NCBI GenBank assembly: GCA_913057785.1
Contig: CAJXPD010000066.1
Span: 1 to 40,714, forward strand
Source: an uncultured Lewinella sp.
GTDB lineage: Bacteria; Bacteroidota; Bacteroidia; Chitinophagales; Saprospiraceae
Reading direction: 5' to 3'
Length of the DNA: 40,714 nucleotides
Part shown: positions 17,771 through 26,153 of the stretch, piece by piece
Numbering within the stretch: position 1 is the stretch's first letter
How the letters are laid out: each line of letters opens with the position of its first letter
The notes under the pieces: generated by a model
The model's database searches: none
The model's input: the letters and a program-made list of their open reading frames with translations, nothing else
What the model was told of the DNA's origin: nothing
Translations under genes and position numbers: made by a program

Positions 17771-19381
17771 ATGAATAAGCAGGCAATATGGATGATAGTG
17801 GGTATCATGGCAGCTGCGGTAATTGGCGTAGTCTGGCTTCAGATCGGCTTGATTGGTACTGCCATCCAGGTAAATCAAGAAAAGTTTGACAATAAGGTGC
17901 GTTCGGCCATCAGTTCGGTAGTAGATCGTTTGATACACGAAGAGAAAGCTACCACTATAGATTACCTGGGACATGGACATGTGGGCAGCTTCTTTGACCG
18001 GATCGATGTCAGCCCTTCCACCAGTAATCAATATGCCCTGCTCGATCTTTCTATCTCACGTAAGATTACAAAAGAGAATAGTCAAAGCATAGAGATTCTC
18101 AGAGGCCAAATCCAAAGGGGAGACATTATTGACCCTCGTATTTGCCCAAACTGCTTGCGATCAAAGAATGAAAAGTATACGCAAGTTCAGTCTATTTACA
18201 CCAATGAAAATCTAGAGGATCGGATCAACCTAGGTAAACTGAAAGAAATTATTAGGAGAGAGTTAGAGGATGAAGGGTTAAAAACCATGTACAATTATGG
18301 CATTTACAGTCACCAGACCAAGTCTTTTATCATTGTAAATGATCACTACGTCGTACCTGAGGAAAACCAGCCGAGTTTTGCACAGCTGAAAAATTCTCCT
18401 TTTAGCATACATCTGTTTAGAAATGAAATGCCTTCACCAGGGCTCCTATACATAGATTTCCCTAAGCAGAATAGTTTGGTGTGGGGAGATCTCCTACCCA
18501 ACCTGATCGGAACGCTTCTCTTTAGTGCCCTGATCCTGTTTTGTTTTGGCTATTCGGTCAATGTCATCTTTCAGCAAAAGAAGCTGTCTGAAATGAAAAC
18601 AGACTTCATCAACAACATGACACATGAGTTCAAAACACCAATAGCTACCATCTCTTTGGCCGCAGATTCTATCACGAGCCCCATGATTTCAGCCAAACAA
18701 CAAAAAGTTGAACGCTTCGCCAACATAATAAAACAAGAAAATAAACGTATGAATAATCAGGTGGAGAAAGTTTTGCAAATGGCACAGATAGACCGAAAGG
18801 AGGTCTCTCTCAAAGCCTCGCAAGTCAATCTCCACGAAACTATTGCCCGTGCAGTTGAAAATATTGGTCTTCAGGTCGAGAAAAGAAATGGTACAGCTAC
18901 TGCTTCTTTAAAAGCCACTCGCCCCATTATCGAAGGGGATGTTACACATATTTCCAATGTGATCAACAACCTGCTGGACAATGCCAATAAGTATTCTCCA
19001 GACAGTCCGGACATCTCCGTAACTACTCGTGATGTCAACCATGGCGTACAGGTAATCGTTTCTGATAAGGGTATGGGTATGACGAAAGAGTCGAAAAAAC
19101 ATATTTTCGACAAATTCTATCGCGTCCATACCGGCAACCTCCATGATGTAAAAGGCTTTGGGCTTGGCCTGAGTTATGTAAAAGCCATTATGGATGCCCA
19201 CAAAGGGCAAATCGATGTAAAGAGTGAACTAGGGAAAGGCAGTAGTTTTATACTCACCTTTCCTCATCAAGCTAGCCAGATTGCGGCTAAACAAGATAAT
19301 GGGTTAGCCAAGTTCATTCCGAATTTTTTACTAAAAGACAAAACACCAAAAGCTAAACCGAAAAATCACACATATGGCTAA
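17771..19381 (+). CDS. Sensor histidine kinase, RprX-like
   Basis: Membrane sensor of a two-component system, 536 aa. It has an N-terminal membrane helix (about 5-27), a periplasmic domain (about 28-245) with a CPNC motif at Cys125/Cys128, a second membrane helix (about 247-269), the H-box with phospho-acceptor His285 in FINNMTHEFKTP, the N-box around Asn404 (VINNLLDNANKY), G1 (SDKGMGM), the F-box (FDKFYRV) and G2 (GFGLGLSYVKAI). No HAMP or PAS domain is obvious. The organisation resembles RprX of Bacteroides and Porphyromonas. The stop overlaps the response-regulator start by 8 nt, so the two are translated together. The signal sensed is unknown. Confidence 0.93.
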   Translation: MNKQAIWMIVGIMAAAVIGVVWLQIGLIGTAIQVNQEKFDNKVRSAISSVVDRLIHEEKATTIDYLGHGHVGSFFDRIDVSPSTSNQYALLDLSISRKITKENSQSIEILRGQIQRGDIIDPRICPNCLRSKNEKYTQVQSIYTNENLEDRINLGKLKEIIRRELEDEGLKTMYNYGIYSHQTKSFIIVNDHYVVPEENQPSFAQLKNSPFSIHLFRNEMPSPGLLYIDFPKQNSLVWGDLLPNLIGTLLFSALILFCFGYSVNVIFQQKKLSEMKTDFINNMTHEFKTPIATISLAADSITSPMISAKQQKVERFANIIKQENKRMNNQVEKVLQMAQIDRKEVSLKASQVNLHETIARAVENIGLQVEKRNGTATASLKATRPIIEGDVTHISNVINNLLDNANKYSPDSPDISVTTRDVNHGVQVIVSDKGMGMTKESKKHIFDKFYRVHTGNLHDVKGFGLGLSYVKAIMDAHKGQIDVKSELGKGSSFILTFPHQASQIAAKQDNGLAKFIPNFLLKDKTPKAKPKNHTYG

Positions 19382-20099
19382 TAACAGAATCTTACTGGTT
19401 GAAGATGATCAGAATTTCGGTGATGTATTGCGTTCTTATCTGGAAATGCACGAATATGAAGTAACCTTAGCAACAGATGGTGCCCAAGGATTAGAAAGCT
19501 ACAATAAAGGGCAGTATGATCTATGTATTTTTGATGTCATGATGCCCCGCAAAGACGGCTTCACCCTTGCCAAAGAAATTCGAGAGAAGGACACCGATAT
19601 GCCTATTATCTTCCTTACCGCTCGAACGATGAAGGATGATGTCCTCCAAGGTTTTAAAATTGGAGCAGATGATTACATCACCAAGCCTTTTAATTCTGAA
19701 GAATTGCTATATCGCATTCAAGCCGTTCTCAAGCGAAGCCAGCAGAAAGCCGACCCAAGAGAAGAAATTAAGGAATTCCCTATCGGGAAATATCACTTTA
19801 ACTTCCCCCTTCGTATCCTAACTTTTGATCCAAATGGCTCGGAAGAGGAAAAAGCGAAGTTGTCGCCCAAAGAAGCGCAGCTACTCCGCATGTTCGCTAT
19901 GTACATGAACGATATTTTGCCTCGATCTGAAGCCTTGACTAAAATCTGGGGTGAAGACAACTACTTCACAGCCAGGAGTATGGATGTCTTTGTCACCAAA
20001 CTAAGGAAGTATTTGAGCAAAGACGAAAATATTGAAATCGTCAATATACATGGCAATGGATTCCAACTGCTAGTGAGATCCGAGGAAGAGGCTTCATAA
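19374..20099 (+). CDS. OmpR-family response regulator, RprY-like
   Basis: DNA-binding partner of the overlapping sensor kinase gene. The 241-aa protein has a receiver domain with Asp11/Asp12, phospho-acceptor Asp54 in CIFDVMMPRKDGF, Thr82 and Lys104 (YITKPF), then a winged-helix domain (about 135-235) with the recognition helix region ARSMDVFVTKLRKYL. The receiver strongly recalls RprY of Porphyromonas/Bacteroides, which is linked to stress and envelope control; that parallel is from memory. An intrinsic terminator stands 113 nt after the stop. Confidence 0.94.
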   Translation: MANNRILLVEDDQNFGDVLRSYLEMHEYEVTLATDGAQGLESYNKGQYDLCIFDVMMPRKDGFTLAKEIREKDTDMPIIFLTARTMKDDVLQGFKIGADDYITKPFNSEELLYRIQAVLKRSQQKADPREEIKEFPIGKYHFNFPLRILTFDPNGSEEEKAKLSPKEAQLLRMFAMYMNDILPRSEALTKIWGEDNYFTARSMDVFVTKLRKYLSKDENIEIVNIHGNGFQLLVRSEEEAS

Positions 20100-20117
20100 G
20101 CTTTATTGTTAATAGTG

Positions 20118-20148
20118 TTGGAGTTATGCGACTAAGTTTATATATTTG
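20118..20148 (+). promoter_or_regulatory. Promoter between the response regulator and pyrD
   Basis: TTG (20118-20120), 20 nt, TATATTTG (20141-20148), an excellent consensus match. Transcription would begin near 20155 and meet the terminator at 20212-20246 before reaching pyrD. Confidence 0.7.
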
Positions 20149-20159
20149 ACATTGCAAAT

Positions 20160-20253
20160 GTGAATATTCACTCTTTTGAGTAAAAGAATAGTTTTTGGGA
20201 TTATGATTATGGCTGGGGAGCAAAAAAACTGCTACCCGGCTTTTTTATTTTAG
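20160..20253 (+). promoter_or_regulatory. Candidate pyrD attenuator leader
   Basis: Downstream of the promoter lie a perfect dyad GTGAATATTCAC (20160-20171), a 16-codon ORF (20203-20253, beginning MIMAGEQKN) that runs through the hairpin, and the terminator itself. This arrangement suggests controlled read-through into pyrD; alternatively the terminator simply closes the kinase/regulator operon. Confidence 0.4.
20212..20246 (+). terminator. Intrinsic terminator before pyrD
   Basis: GCTGGG (20212-20217) pairs with CCCGGC (20235-20240) with one wobble, and AGC (20219-20221) with GCT (20231-20233); a run of six T follows at 20241-20246. Confidence 0.75.
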
Positions 20254-20299
20254 CCTAGTGCCGTATTTGATCTTGACCTTTATCTAAACTCCTGCACGC

Positions 20300-21355
20300 G
20301 TGTATAAAAACATACTAAAGCCACTTCTTTTTTTGATGGCTCCTGAGAAAGCTCACCACTTAACTGTTGCGCTGTTAAAGTTCGTCCTATCAATTCCTGT
20401 TATTAATCAGGTTTTTCGTTCCCTCTACCGGGTAGAAAATTCCAAATTGGAGCGTGAACTTATGGGCTTACAGTTTAAGAATCCAGTGGGCCTCGCAGCA
20501 GGTTTCGACAAGGATGGAAAATACTTCCGTCCCATGACGGCCTTAGGCTTTGGCTTTATTGAGGTAGGAACAATAACGCCGAAAGGGCAAGCCGGGAATC
20601 CACAGCCTCGTCTTTTTCGCCTTCCGCAGGATCAGGCACTGATCAACCGAATGGGTTTTAATAACGAGGGAGTCGATGCCTTGGTGGAGAGATTGCAAGT
20701 CGGCAAACCCAAAGGAGTAGTGATAGGTGGAAATATTGGGAAGAATAAGCTCACCCCAAATGAAGAGGCTACCTCCGACTACACCAAGTGCTTCGAAGCA
20801 CTTTTCCCCTATGTGGATTATTTTGTAGTCAACGTAAGCTCACCTAACACCCCCAACCTACGCGACCTACAGGAAAAAGAACCTTTGACGGCTTTACTCA
20901 GCCAGCTTCAGCAACTCAATAAAGCAAAAGCAGAACCCAAACCGATCTTACTAAAAATTGCGCCGGATCTCACGGACGGGCAATTGGATGACATCGTCGA
21001 TATCGTTGGAGACACCGGTATTCAAGGTATTATTGCAACCAATACCACCATTAGTCGGGCTAACTTGAATACAAGCGATCAAACTCTAGAAGAAATTGGA
21101 GCTGGAGGATTGAGCGGTAGACCGGTCAAGGGTCGTGCCACTGAAGTCATTCGCTACATCCGAGAAAAACTCCCAACAGAGGCGGTGATTATAGGTGTCG
21201 GAGGTATTCATTCCGCTGCCGACGCCCTGGAAAAGCTAGAGGCTGGAGCAGACTTAGTTCAAATCTATACTGGCCTAATCTATGAGGGTCCTTCCTTGAT
21301 CAAGCAGATCAACCAGCAATTGTTACAGAAACATCCCCAGACACAACTAGCCTAA
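20300..21355 (+). CDS. pyrD: Quinone-dependent dihydroorotate dehydrogenase (class 2)
   Basis: Oxidises dihydroorotate to orotate in pyrimidine synthesis and passes electrons to the membrane quinone pool. The 351-aa protein starts at GTG 20300. Its N-terminal helical extension (about 1-50) is the membrane/quinone-binding feature of class 2. FMN-barrel motifs are [13 protein letters not shown] (61-73), [13 protein letters not shown] (85-97) and NRMGFNNEG; the catalytic serine lies in [14 protein letters not shown] (Ser180/181). ATNTT and GVGGIHSA, which binds phosphate, follow. Its only good promoter is upstream of a terminator, suggesting attenuation. Confidence 0.97.
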   Translation: MYKNILKPLLFLMAPEKAHHLTVALLKFVLSIPVINQVFRSLYRVENSKLERELMGLQFKNPVGLAAGFDKDGKYFRPMTALGFGFIEVGTITPKGQAGNPQPRLFRLPQDQALINRMGFNNEGVDALVERLQVGKPKGVVIGGNIGKNKLTPNEEATSDYTKCFEALFPYVDYFVVNVSSPNTPNLRDLQEKEPLTALLSQLQQLNKAKAEPKPILLKIAPDLTDGQLDDIVDIVGDTGIQGIIATNTTISRANLNTSDQTLEEIGAGGLSGRPVKGRATEVIRYIREKLPTEAVIIGVGGIHSAADALEKLEAGADLVQIYTGLIYEGPSLIKQINQQLLQKHPQTQLA

Positions 21356-21454
21356 AATTCTGGCATTCTTTTTGCTCTTGTGGTCCTTAGAGAAAAGCTT
21401 CTAGGCTATCATTTCTCTTCCCTAAAACGCATCGCTGATGCGACATAACCTTCT

Positions 21455-21622
21455 ATGGAACAAATTAATAATTCACTGCGTGATAACCCGCTACGTATTG
21501 CTAGGAGTACAAGGCCAATTTTGGGACAAGTAATGGTTCCCCCTCATTTCCATACGCTTCCGGCTCTCGATCACCTATCGGGCTTTTGCAAGGTGCACCC
21601 AACCACAAGTTTTACATCATGA
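21455..21622 (+). CDS. Possible 55-aa micro-ORF
   Basis: A short ORF in the pyrD-nadC gap (MEQINNSLRDNPLRIARSTR at the start, ending TTSFTS). Its TGA overlaps the ATG of the next micro-ORF in an ATGA tetranucleotide. No recognisable domain. It may be chance; the overlap is the only support. Confidence 0.25.
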   Translation: MEQINNSLRDNPLRIARSTRPILGQVMVPPHFHTLPALDHLSGFCKVHPTTSFTS

Positions 21623-21726
21623 CACCCAATTCTCAGAATTATCTGAAAGACTTCCGATTTTGGTTTATTATTGCCTCCTTCATTATTCTCTGGGTAATGA
21701 TTTTAAGAGCCTATCCGATTGGATAA
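21619..21726 (+). CDS. Possible 35-aa single-pass membrane microprotein
   Basis: A 35-residue ORF with a polar N terminus (MTPNSQNYLKDFRF) and one clear membrane helix (about 15-29, WFIIASFIILWVMIL) ending RAYPIG. The charge pattern and helix length look like those of real small membrane proteins. Its start overlaps the preceding ORF. There is no family match; conservation in relatives would decide. Confidence 0.45.
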   Translation: MTPNSQNYLKDFRFWFIIASFIILWVMILRAYPIG

Positions 21727-21807
21727 TCGATGAACAGGGCTTGGTGAGGCCAAGCTAGCATCAAGTTTTCAAAAAAGATTAAGAGTAACAGAAAAAGAAG
21801 CCTGAAA

Positions 21808-22677
21808 TTAGTCCTTGATTACTTTCAGACTAAGGTCCAGACTGGTCGAGGAATGCGTCAAAGCACCCACTGAGATGTAATCCACGCCTACTTGCGCCAC
21901 CTTGCGAACATTATTGATATTAATACCGCCAGATGCCTCCGTTTCGTACTGTCTGTCTATCGTAGCGATGGCCTCCTCCAATAATGGCAATTCAAAGTTG
22001 TCGAGCATGATTCGATCCACTTTTCCTACCTCCATTACCTCATGGAGCTCTACCAAGTTGCGCACTTCGATCGTAATCTCTAGCGAAAGTTTGTTGTCAA
22101 ACAAATACTGACAAACCGTTTCAATCGCTTGCTGAATTCCACCGCAAGCATCTATATGATTATCCTTGATCATGATACGATCATATAGGCCATCACGATA
22201 GTTGTGACATCCACCGATTCTCACCGCCCATTTCTCTAGAAAACGAAGATTAGGAGTTGTCTTTCTTGTATCTAAGATCTTAACCGGTAGGTCTTCCACT
22301 TCGAAAACAAATCGATTACTTTTAGTAGCAATGCCACTCATGCGTTGCATCGTGTTCAACACCAATCGCTCTGCTTTCAATAACGCTTGAGAATTACACT
22401 CTACGGTGAAAGCAATATCTCCTACACTTACTGCTGTGCCATCAGGAATTTTAATGTCGATGACTGCTTCTGGGTCTACTTTTTTGAAAATGGCTTCAGC
22501 TACAGGGATACCCGCTATCACACCAGGGTCTTTTACCAACAACTTGGCTTTACTTTTGGAATCGGGAGGAATACAGGCCAATGAAGTATAATCTCCTGGA
22601 CCTACGTCTTCCTGTAAAGCTTGTGTGATAAAGGCATCTATTTTTTCCGCTAAAGCGGCATCTAGCTGATTACTCAT
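21808..22677 (-). CDS. nadC: Nicotinate-nucleotide pyrophosphorylase (carboxylating)
   Basis: Converts quinolinate and PRPP to nicotinate mononucleotide, CO2 and pyrophosphate in NAD synthesis. The 289-aa protein carries EDVGPGDYTS near the N terminus, ERLVLNTMQRMSGIAT, the catalytic-site segment TRKTTPNLRFLEKWAVRIGG, HNYRDGLYDRIMIKDNHI and the C-terminal SGGININNVR and VGVDYISVGALTHS. I start at 22677 (MSNQLDAA) because the longer reading from 22704 would begin inside the -7 promoter box. Partner genes nadA/nadB are not in the window. Confidence 0.96.
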   Translation of the reverse strand: MSNQLDAALAEKIDAFITQALQEDVGPGDYTSLACIPPDSKSKAKLLVKDPGVIAGIPVAEAIFKKVDPEAVIDIKIPDGTAVSVGDIAFTVECNSQALLKAERLVLNTMQRMSGIATKSNRFVFEVEDLPVKILDTRKTTPNLRFLEKWAVRIGGCHNYRDGLYDRIMIKDNHIDACGGIQQAIETVCQYLFDNKLSLEITIEVRNLVELHEVMEVGKVDRIMLDNFELPLLEEAIATIDRQYETEASGGININNVRKVAQVGVDYISVGALTHSSTSLDLSLKVIKD

Positions 22678-22701
22678 TTTCTTATAGCTTGTTTTTCGCC
22701 G

Positions 22702-22709
22702 CAAAGATA
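22702..22709 (-). promoter_or_regulatory. -7 box of nadC
   Basis: TATCTTTG on the minus strand, an exact TAnnTTTG match, giving a leader of under 20 nt to the ATG at 22677. No TTG is found at the ideal upstream distance. Confidence 0.55.
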
Positions 22710-22874
22710 AGCAAATTTACCAATGAGGCGCATGAAAGCTTGACTGCCAAAGATTTCGGAGTGATTTGAGTCGCCAAAATCTGAGCTTTTCAACAATTCT
22801 TACTCTGTCTCAACGGGTAGAGTATTAAGGATTTTAATTACCTTTTGGACAATACCCTTACAAAATAGTATGTA

Positions 22875-23687
22875 ATGCTTGGAGATACACGGACTGACGC
22901 CATCGTGAAGCTAGGCGGGCAATTATTAGTCGCCACTGTTTGGATTAGTGCCATTCTATTCGGCTTGTTCATTCTATCGTTCTATTTCGTCGCTCTGTTA
23001 AAGGGCAATACGGCTCAATGGAATGAAATCCTACCTGGACTTTATGATGAGCGAACCGAAGCAGCAACTATTGGAATTGGAATACACTTTGCCGCTGGTG
23101 GCCTAATTCTGATCTTGGGTTGTATTCAGTTAATTACCTATGTACGGGAGAAGTACCCAGCATGGCATCGCTGGCTTGGACGAATCTATGTTTTAGCCTC
23201 ATTAGCGACGGCCGTTGGTGGTTTGATATTTATCTTCATTAAAGGAACCGTCGGTGGGCTCGTCATGGACATTGGTTTTGCAGGCTATGGGGTGGCTATG
23301 TTTTTGTCAGCCATCGAAACCATTCGACACGCATGGAATAAGGATTTTGAGCGACATCGGGCTTGGGCCATACGACTGTTCGCCCTGGCCATTGGTTCTT
23401 GGTTGTATCGGATGGATTACGGCTTTTGGTTCCTATTCACAGATGGCTTAGGGCATACCAACACCTTCCAAGGGCCATTCGATTATTTCATGGATTTCTT
23501 TTTCTATATCCCTAATCTCCTAGTAGCAGAGGTCTTTATCGGTCGTAAAGCGCTCATGCGAACCCTGACGGCCAAACGATTGGCAGCAGCAGGTTTGTTC
23601 ATTACCACCGCTTTTCTTGTCTTGGCTACCTACTTCTTCACCAAACATTACTGGGGACCGGCTATCATGGAGTTGGTGGTAGGGTAA
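22875..23687 (+). CDS. DUF2306-like multi-pass membrane protein
   Basis: A 270-aa protein with about seven hydrophobic segments. It has the paired histidine signatures HRWLGRIYV (about residue 96) and HRAWAIRLF (about 162), with further His at the ends of helices, which recall DUF2306 membrane proteins; such placed histidines could hold heme or metal, but that is inference. The N terminus has a membrane helix near 20-43. It stands alone, divergent from nadC and convergent with a beta-barrel gene. The upstream sequence TACCTTTTG is one base longer than the promoter consensus. Confidence 0.75.
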   Translation: MLGDTRTDAIVKLGGQLLVATVWISAILFGLFILSFYFVALLKGNTAQWNEILPGLYDERTEAATIGIGIHFAAGGLILILGCIQLITYVREKYPAWHRWLGRIYVLASLATAVGGLIFIFIKGTVGGLVMDIGFAGYGVAMFLSAIETIRHAWNKDFERHRAWAIRLFALAIGSWLYRMDYGFWFLFTDGLGHTNTFQGPFDYFMDFFFYIPNLLVAEVFIGRKALMRTLTAKRLAAAGLFITTAFLVLATYFFTKHYWGPAIMELVVG

Positions 23688-23739
23688 TGCCTACTCTTTA
23701 GGTCGATGGTCAACTCTTCAGCAACTCCTATAAACGAAA

Positions 23740-23802
23740 ACTGCTGTAACCCCATCCTTCCTTGCCCCTATATGGTTCGCAAAAAGATAGACTTACAGCA
23801 GT
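23740..23802 (-). terminator. Weak inverted repeat between convergent genes
   Basis: A perfect 10-bp repeat (ACTGCTGTAA 23740-23749, TTACAGCAGT 23793-23802) with a 43-nt loop; on the minus strand TTTTCGTTT follows. It could end the beta-barrel transcript. Confidence 0.35.
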
Positions 23803-23828
23803 CTAAAATTTAAAGGAAACACAACTGC

Positions 23829-24551
23829 CTAGAACAAGATTCCCAAGCGAATCGTGATACTATTATTTGTTCCTTTTGATCTTTCTCGGACGGTGCCGCG
23901 CTCAGGGTCAAAAACTTGTCCCTTATCATCTGTGACGTCGGTAAAACCTACCTGAAAGCCCAGTCCTCCAATCAAACTAGTATTATCTGAAATACTATAT
24001 TCTACACCTGCTGTAATTCCCCAGGCTAGGTTTAGAGAGTTTACCTCTCTTCGAATATTATACTTTTCATCACTCGTCACGCCGGTGCCTTCCAGGGTAC
24101 CTCTCGCCTGTGTCTTAAGACCGATGGTGATGGCAGGCTCCATGAAGTATCGGAGGTAACCGAATTCACGAGTACGAAGCTTAAGTCCCACTGGGATCTC
24201 TAGATATTGGATACTATACTTCAATTTTACATTATTGGGTAGTGTATCCAATGAAGAAGGAAGATCAGAGTTGGGCCAGTACGAACCGCCAAAGTCGTGC
24301 AGCAAGGTCCCCCCATTGTTAAAATAGAAACCAATTCCACTGGTAAATGCGTAGTTTTCGCGGAAATAGTATTCACCGGTCATACCTAGCTTAAGCCCTA
24401 AATTAGTTCCACTGGGGTTTATCTTTGAGGTATTAGTGTTCATCCAGCTAAAAGAAGGACTCAATTGAAAACCGAAACGGAGATCATCCTGAGCCATCAT
24501 GGATAAACTTAGCGATAAAAAGGCTGCAATAGCAACAATTTTTTTCATCAT
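23829..24551 (-). CDS. Outer-membrane beta-barrel protein (PorT-like family)
   Basis: A 240-aa protein with a signal peptide (about 1-20, ending SMMAQ before DDLRFGF). The mature part shows barrel-type strands (FGFQLSPSFSWMN, LGLKLGMTGEYYF, YAFTSGIGFYFNNGG) and ends in a Phe (ITIRLGILF), as outer-membrane barrels do. The segment EIPVGLKLRTREFG is typical of this family. Two starting Met residues are adjacent (24551 or 24548). No function can be assigned. Confidence 0.75.
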   Translation of the reverse strand: MMKKIVAIAAFLSLSLSMMAQDDLRFGFQLSPSFSWMNTNTSKINPSGTNLGLKLGMTGEYYFRENYAFTSGIGFYFNNGGTLLHDFGGSYWPNSDLPSSLDTLPNNVKLKYSIQYLEIPVGLKLRTREFGYLRYFMEPAITIGLKTQARGTLEGTGVTSDEKYNIRREVNSLNLAWGITAGVEYSISDNTSLIGGLGFQVGFTDVTDDKGQVFDPERGTVRERSKGTNNSITIRLGILF

Positions 24552-24676
24552 TATGCAGTTTTTTGATTCAAGAGCAAGCTCTGTATTAAACTACAAAACT
24601 GTGCTTATTATTTTCCTGTTCTTATTGGACGACACTTTTAGAACACAGTAACAGAAGTGAGGACAAAAGGATGGAG

Positions 24677-24684
24677 CAAAGGTA
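24677..24684 (-). promoter_or_regulatory. Possible -7 box for the beta-barrel gene
   Basis: TACCTTTG on the minus strand, exact to TAnnTTTG, about 125 nt before the ATG; no TTG at the expected distance. Confidence 0.35.
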
Positions 24685-24754
24685 TGGCTTGTCATCTTAA
24701 TATTTAATTTTTTAGTAGCCAGAATCTTCAAGCCGGCGCAATTTAAGACTACAA

Positions 24755-25798
24755 ATGAGGCAAAAAGTAAAACTCTTCATAGGACTAATTTCTCTCCTAG
24801 CACTTATCTCTTGCAGCAGTGACAAGCAGAAAAACATTCCTGACGTTTCTGATATCGAGGTTGAGGTACAGATTGATCGATTTGAGCAGGCGCTGTTTAG
24901 TTTGGATACCACACAATTTGAAAGCAGCATGGCCGAACTGGAACAAAAATATCCAGCGTTCAGCGAAGTATACTTCAATTATGTGTTAGGATCCAAGAAT
25001 CCAGAAGTAGCACCGGAGGGACACCTCCCTTATATGCAAGGGTTCATTAGCCATCCCGGGTTGACCCATTTGTACGATACTACTCAGATGATATATCAAA
25101 ATTTAGACGAGATTAGAGACGAGTTGACACAAGCCATGCAGTTTTACAGCTACTATTTTCCTGGTGCAACGGTCCCAACATTTACCACCTTCCTTTCGGA
25201 ATACTCAATCGCAGCCTTCATTTATGGGGAGCAATCCTTAGCCATCGGCTTAGATTTCTTCCTAGGTTCGAACTACCCCTATTGGAAATACAATCCCCAG
25301 AATCCGAATTTTTCCGATTATATGGTACGCACCTACAATAGAGATCATTTGGTATCCAAGACTCTACAGCCGCTCATTGAGGATCACATCGGCCCTGCAA
25401 CTGGCGAGCGCTTATTAGACTTGATGATCCACAACGGCAAAAAGCTATATCTAAGAGAACTTCTATTGCCTCATGCACCAGATTCGGTTTTACTGGAGAT
25501 GACTCCCACCCAGGTAGAATGGCTGCAGGAAAACGAATTCAATATTTGGTCACACTTCATAGAAAACGAATTGCTGTACTCTAGCGAGTTTCGCAAAATT
25601 CGAAAGTTAGTCGAATACAGCCCGACTGGGCCAACGGACATGCCGCCAGAGGCTCCTGGGCGCGTAGGCAACTGGATGGGCTTGCAAATTGTTAAAAGAT
25701 ATATGCAACGTCATCCGGAGGTAAGTATAGAAGCACTTACTAACCTCAGGGATGCTCAGTTATTGCTAGATGAGTCGAAGTATCGACCTCGTCGGTGA
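24755..25798 (+). CDS. gldB: Gliding motility lipoprotein GldB
   Basis: A lipoprotein of the Bacteroidota gliding machinery. The 347-aa product has a lipoprotein signal (lipobox LISC, Cys20) and the family's N-terminal pattern VEVQIDRFEQALFSLDTT and YPAFSEVYFNYVLG, with the later region GRVGNWMGLQIVKRYMQRHPEVS. In Flavobacterium johnsoniae loss of GldB abolishes gliding (established for the family). Its presence agrees with the T9SS-secreted protein at 12062-15574. No other gld genes are adjacent. Confidence 0.92.
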   Translation: MRQKVKLFIGLISLLALISCSSDKQKNIPDVSDIEVEVQIDRFEQALFSLDTTQFESSMAELEQKYPAFSEVYFNYVLGSKNPEVAPEGHLPYMQGFISHPGLTHLYDTTQMIYQNLDEIRDELTQAMQFYSYYFPGATVPTFTTFLSEYSIAAFIYGEQSLAIGLDFFLGSNYPYWKYNPQNPNFSDYMVRTYNRDHLVSKTLQPLIEDHIGPATGERLLDLMIHNGKKLYLRELLLPHAPDSVLLEMTPTQVEWLQENEFNIWSHFIENELLYSSEFRKIRKLVEYSPTGPTDMPPEAPGRVGNWMGLQIVKRYMQRHPEVSIEALTNLRDAQLLLDESKYRPRR

Positions 25799-26153
25799 GT
25801 CTGGTAGCTGATAAGCATACAAGGCTGCATTATCATCGATAAATCCGGGTCACAATAGCTCCACCAACCCTAAGATTCAGGCACCCAAGTAAAATAATTG
25901 TAAAAGTCCTGAAGTATGGTACAGTAGGTTGATTTCCCCCAGTCTATCTTGGGTACTAAATACTATTTTTGTTGTAATTTCATTATTGGATAAAAGTAAG
26001 CAACAAACCTTCTTGGACAAGTCTCGTATTCACCCCATCCGACACGGTGGAAAATGTGAGATCTGTCCGGAACCATAATAACCAGGCCAATACATTGGGT
26101 TGACTTAAGTCACCAACACCCCAGAAAAGGCCAACATCAAAAAAATATACGGT
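25799..26153 (+). other. Intergenic region upstream of the oxygenase
   Basis: About 355 nt without a gene. TATTTTTG (25964-25971) matches the -7 consensus but lacks a well-spaced TTG; it would give a leader of about 175 nt. No terminator was recognised after gldB. Confidence 0.35.
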
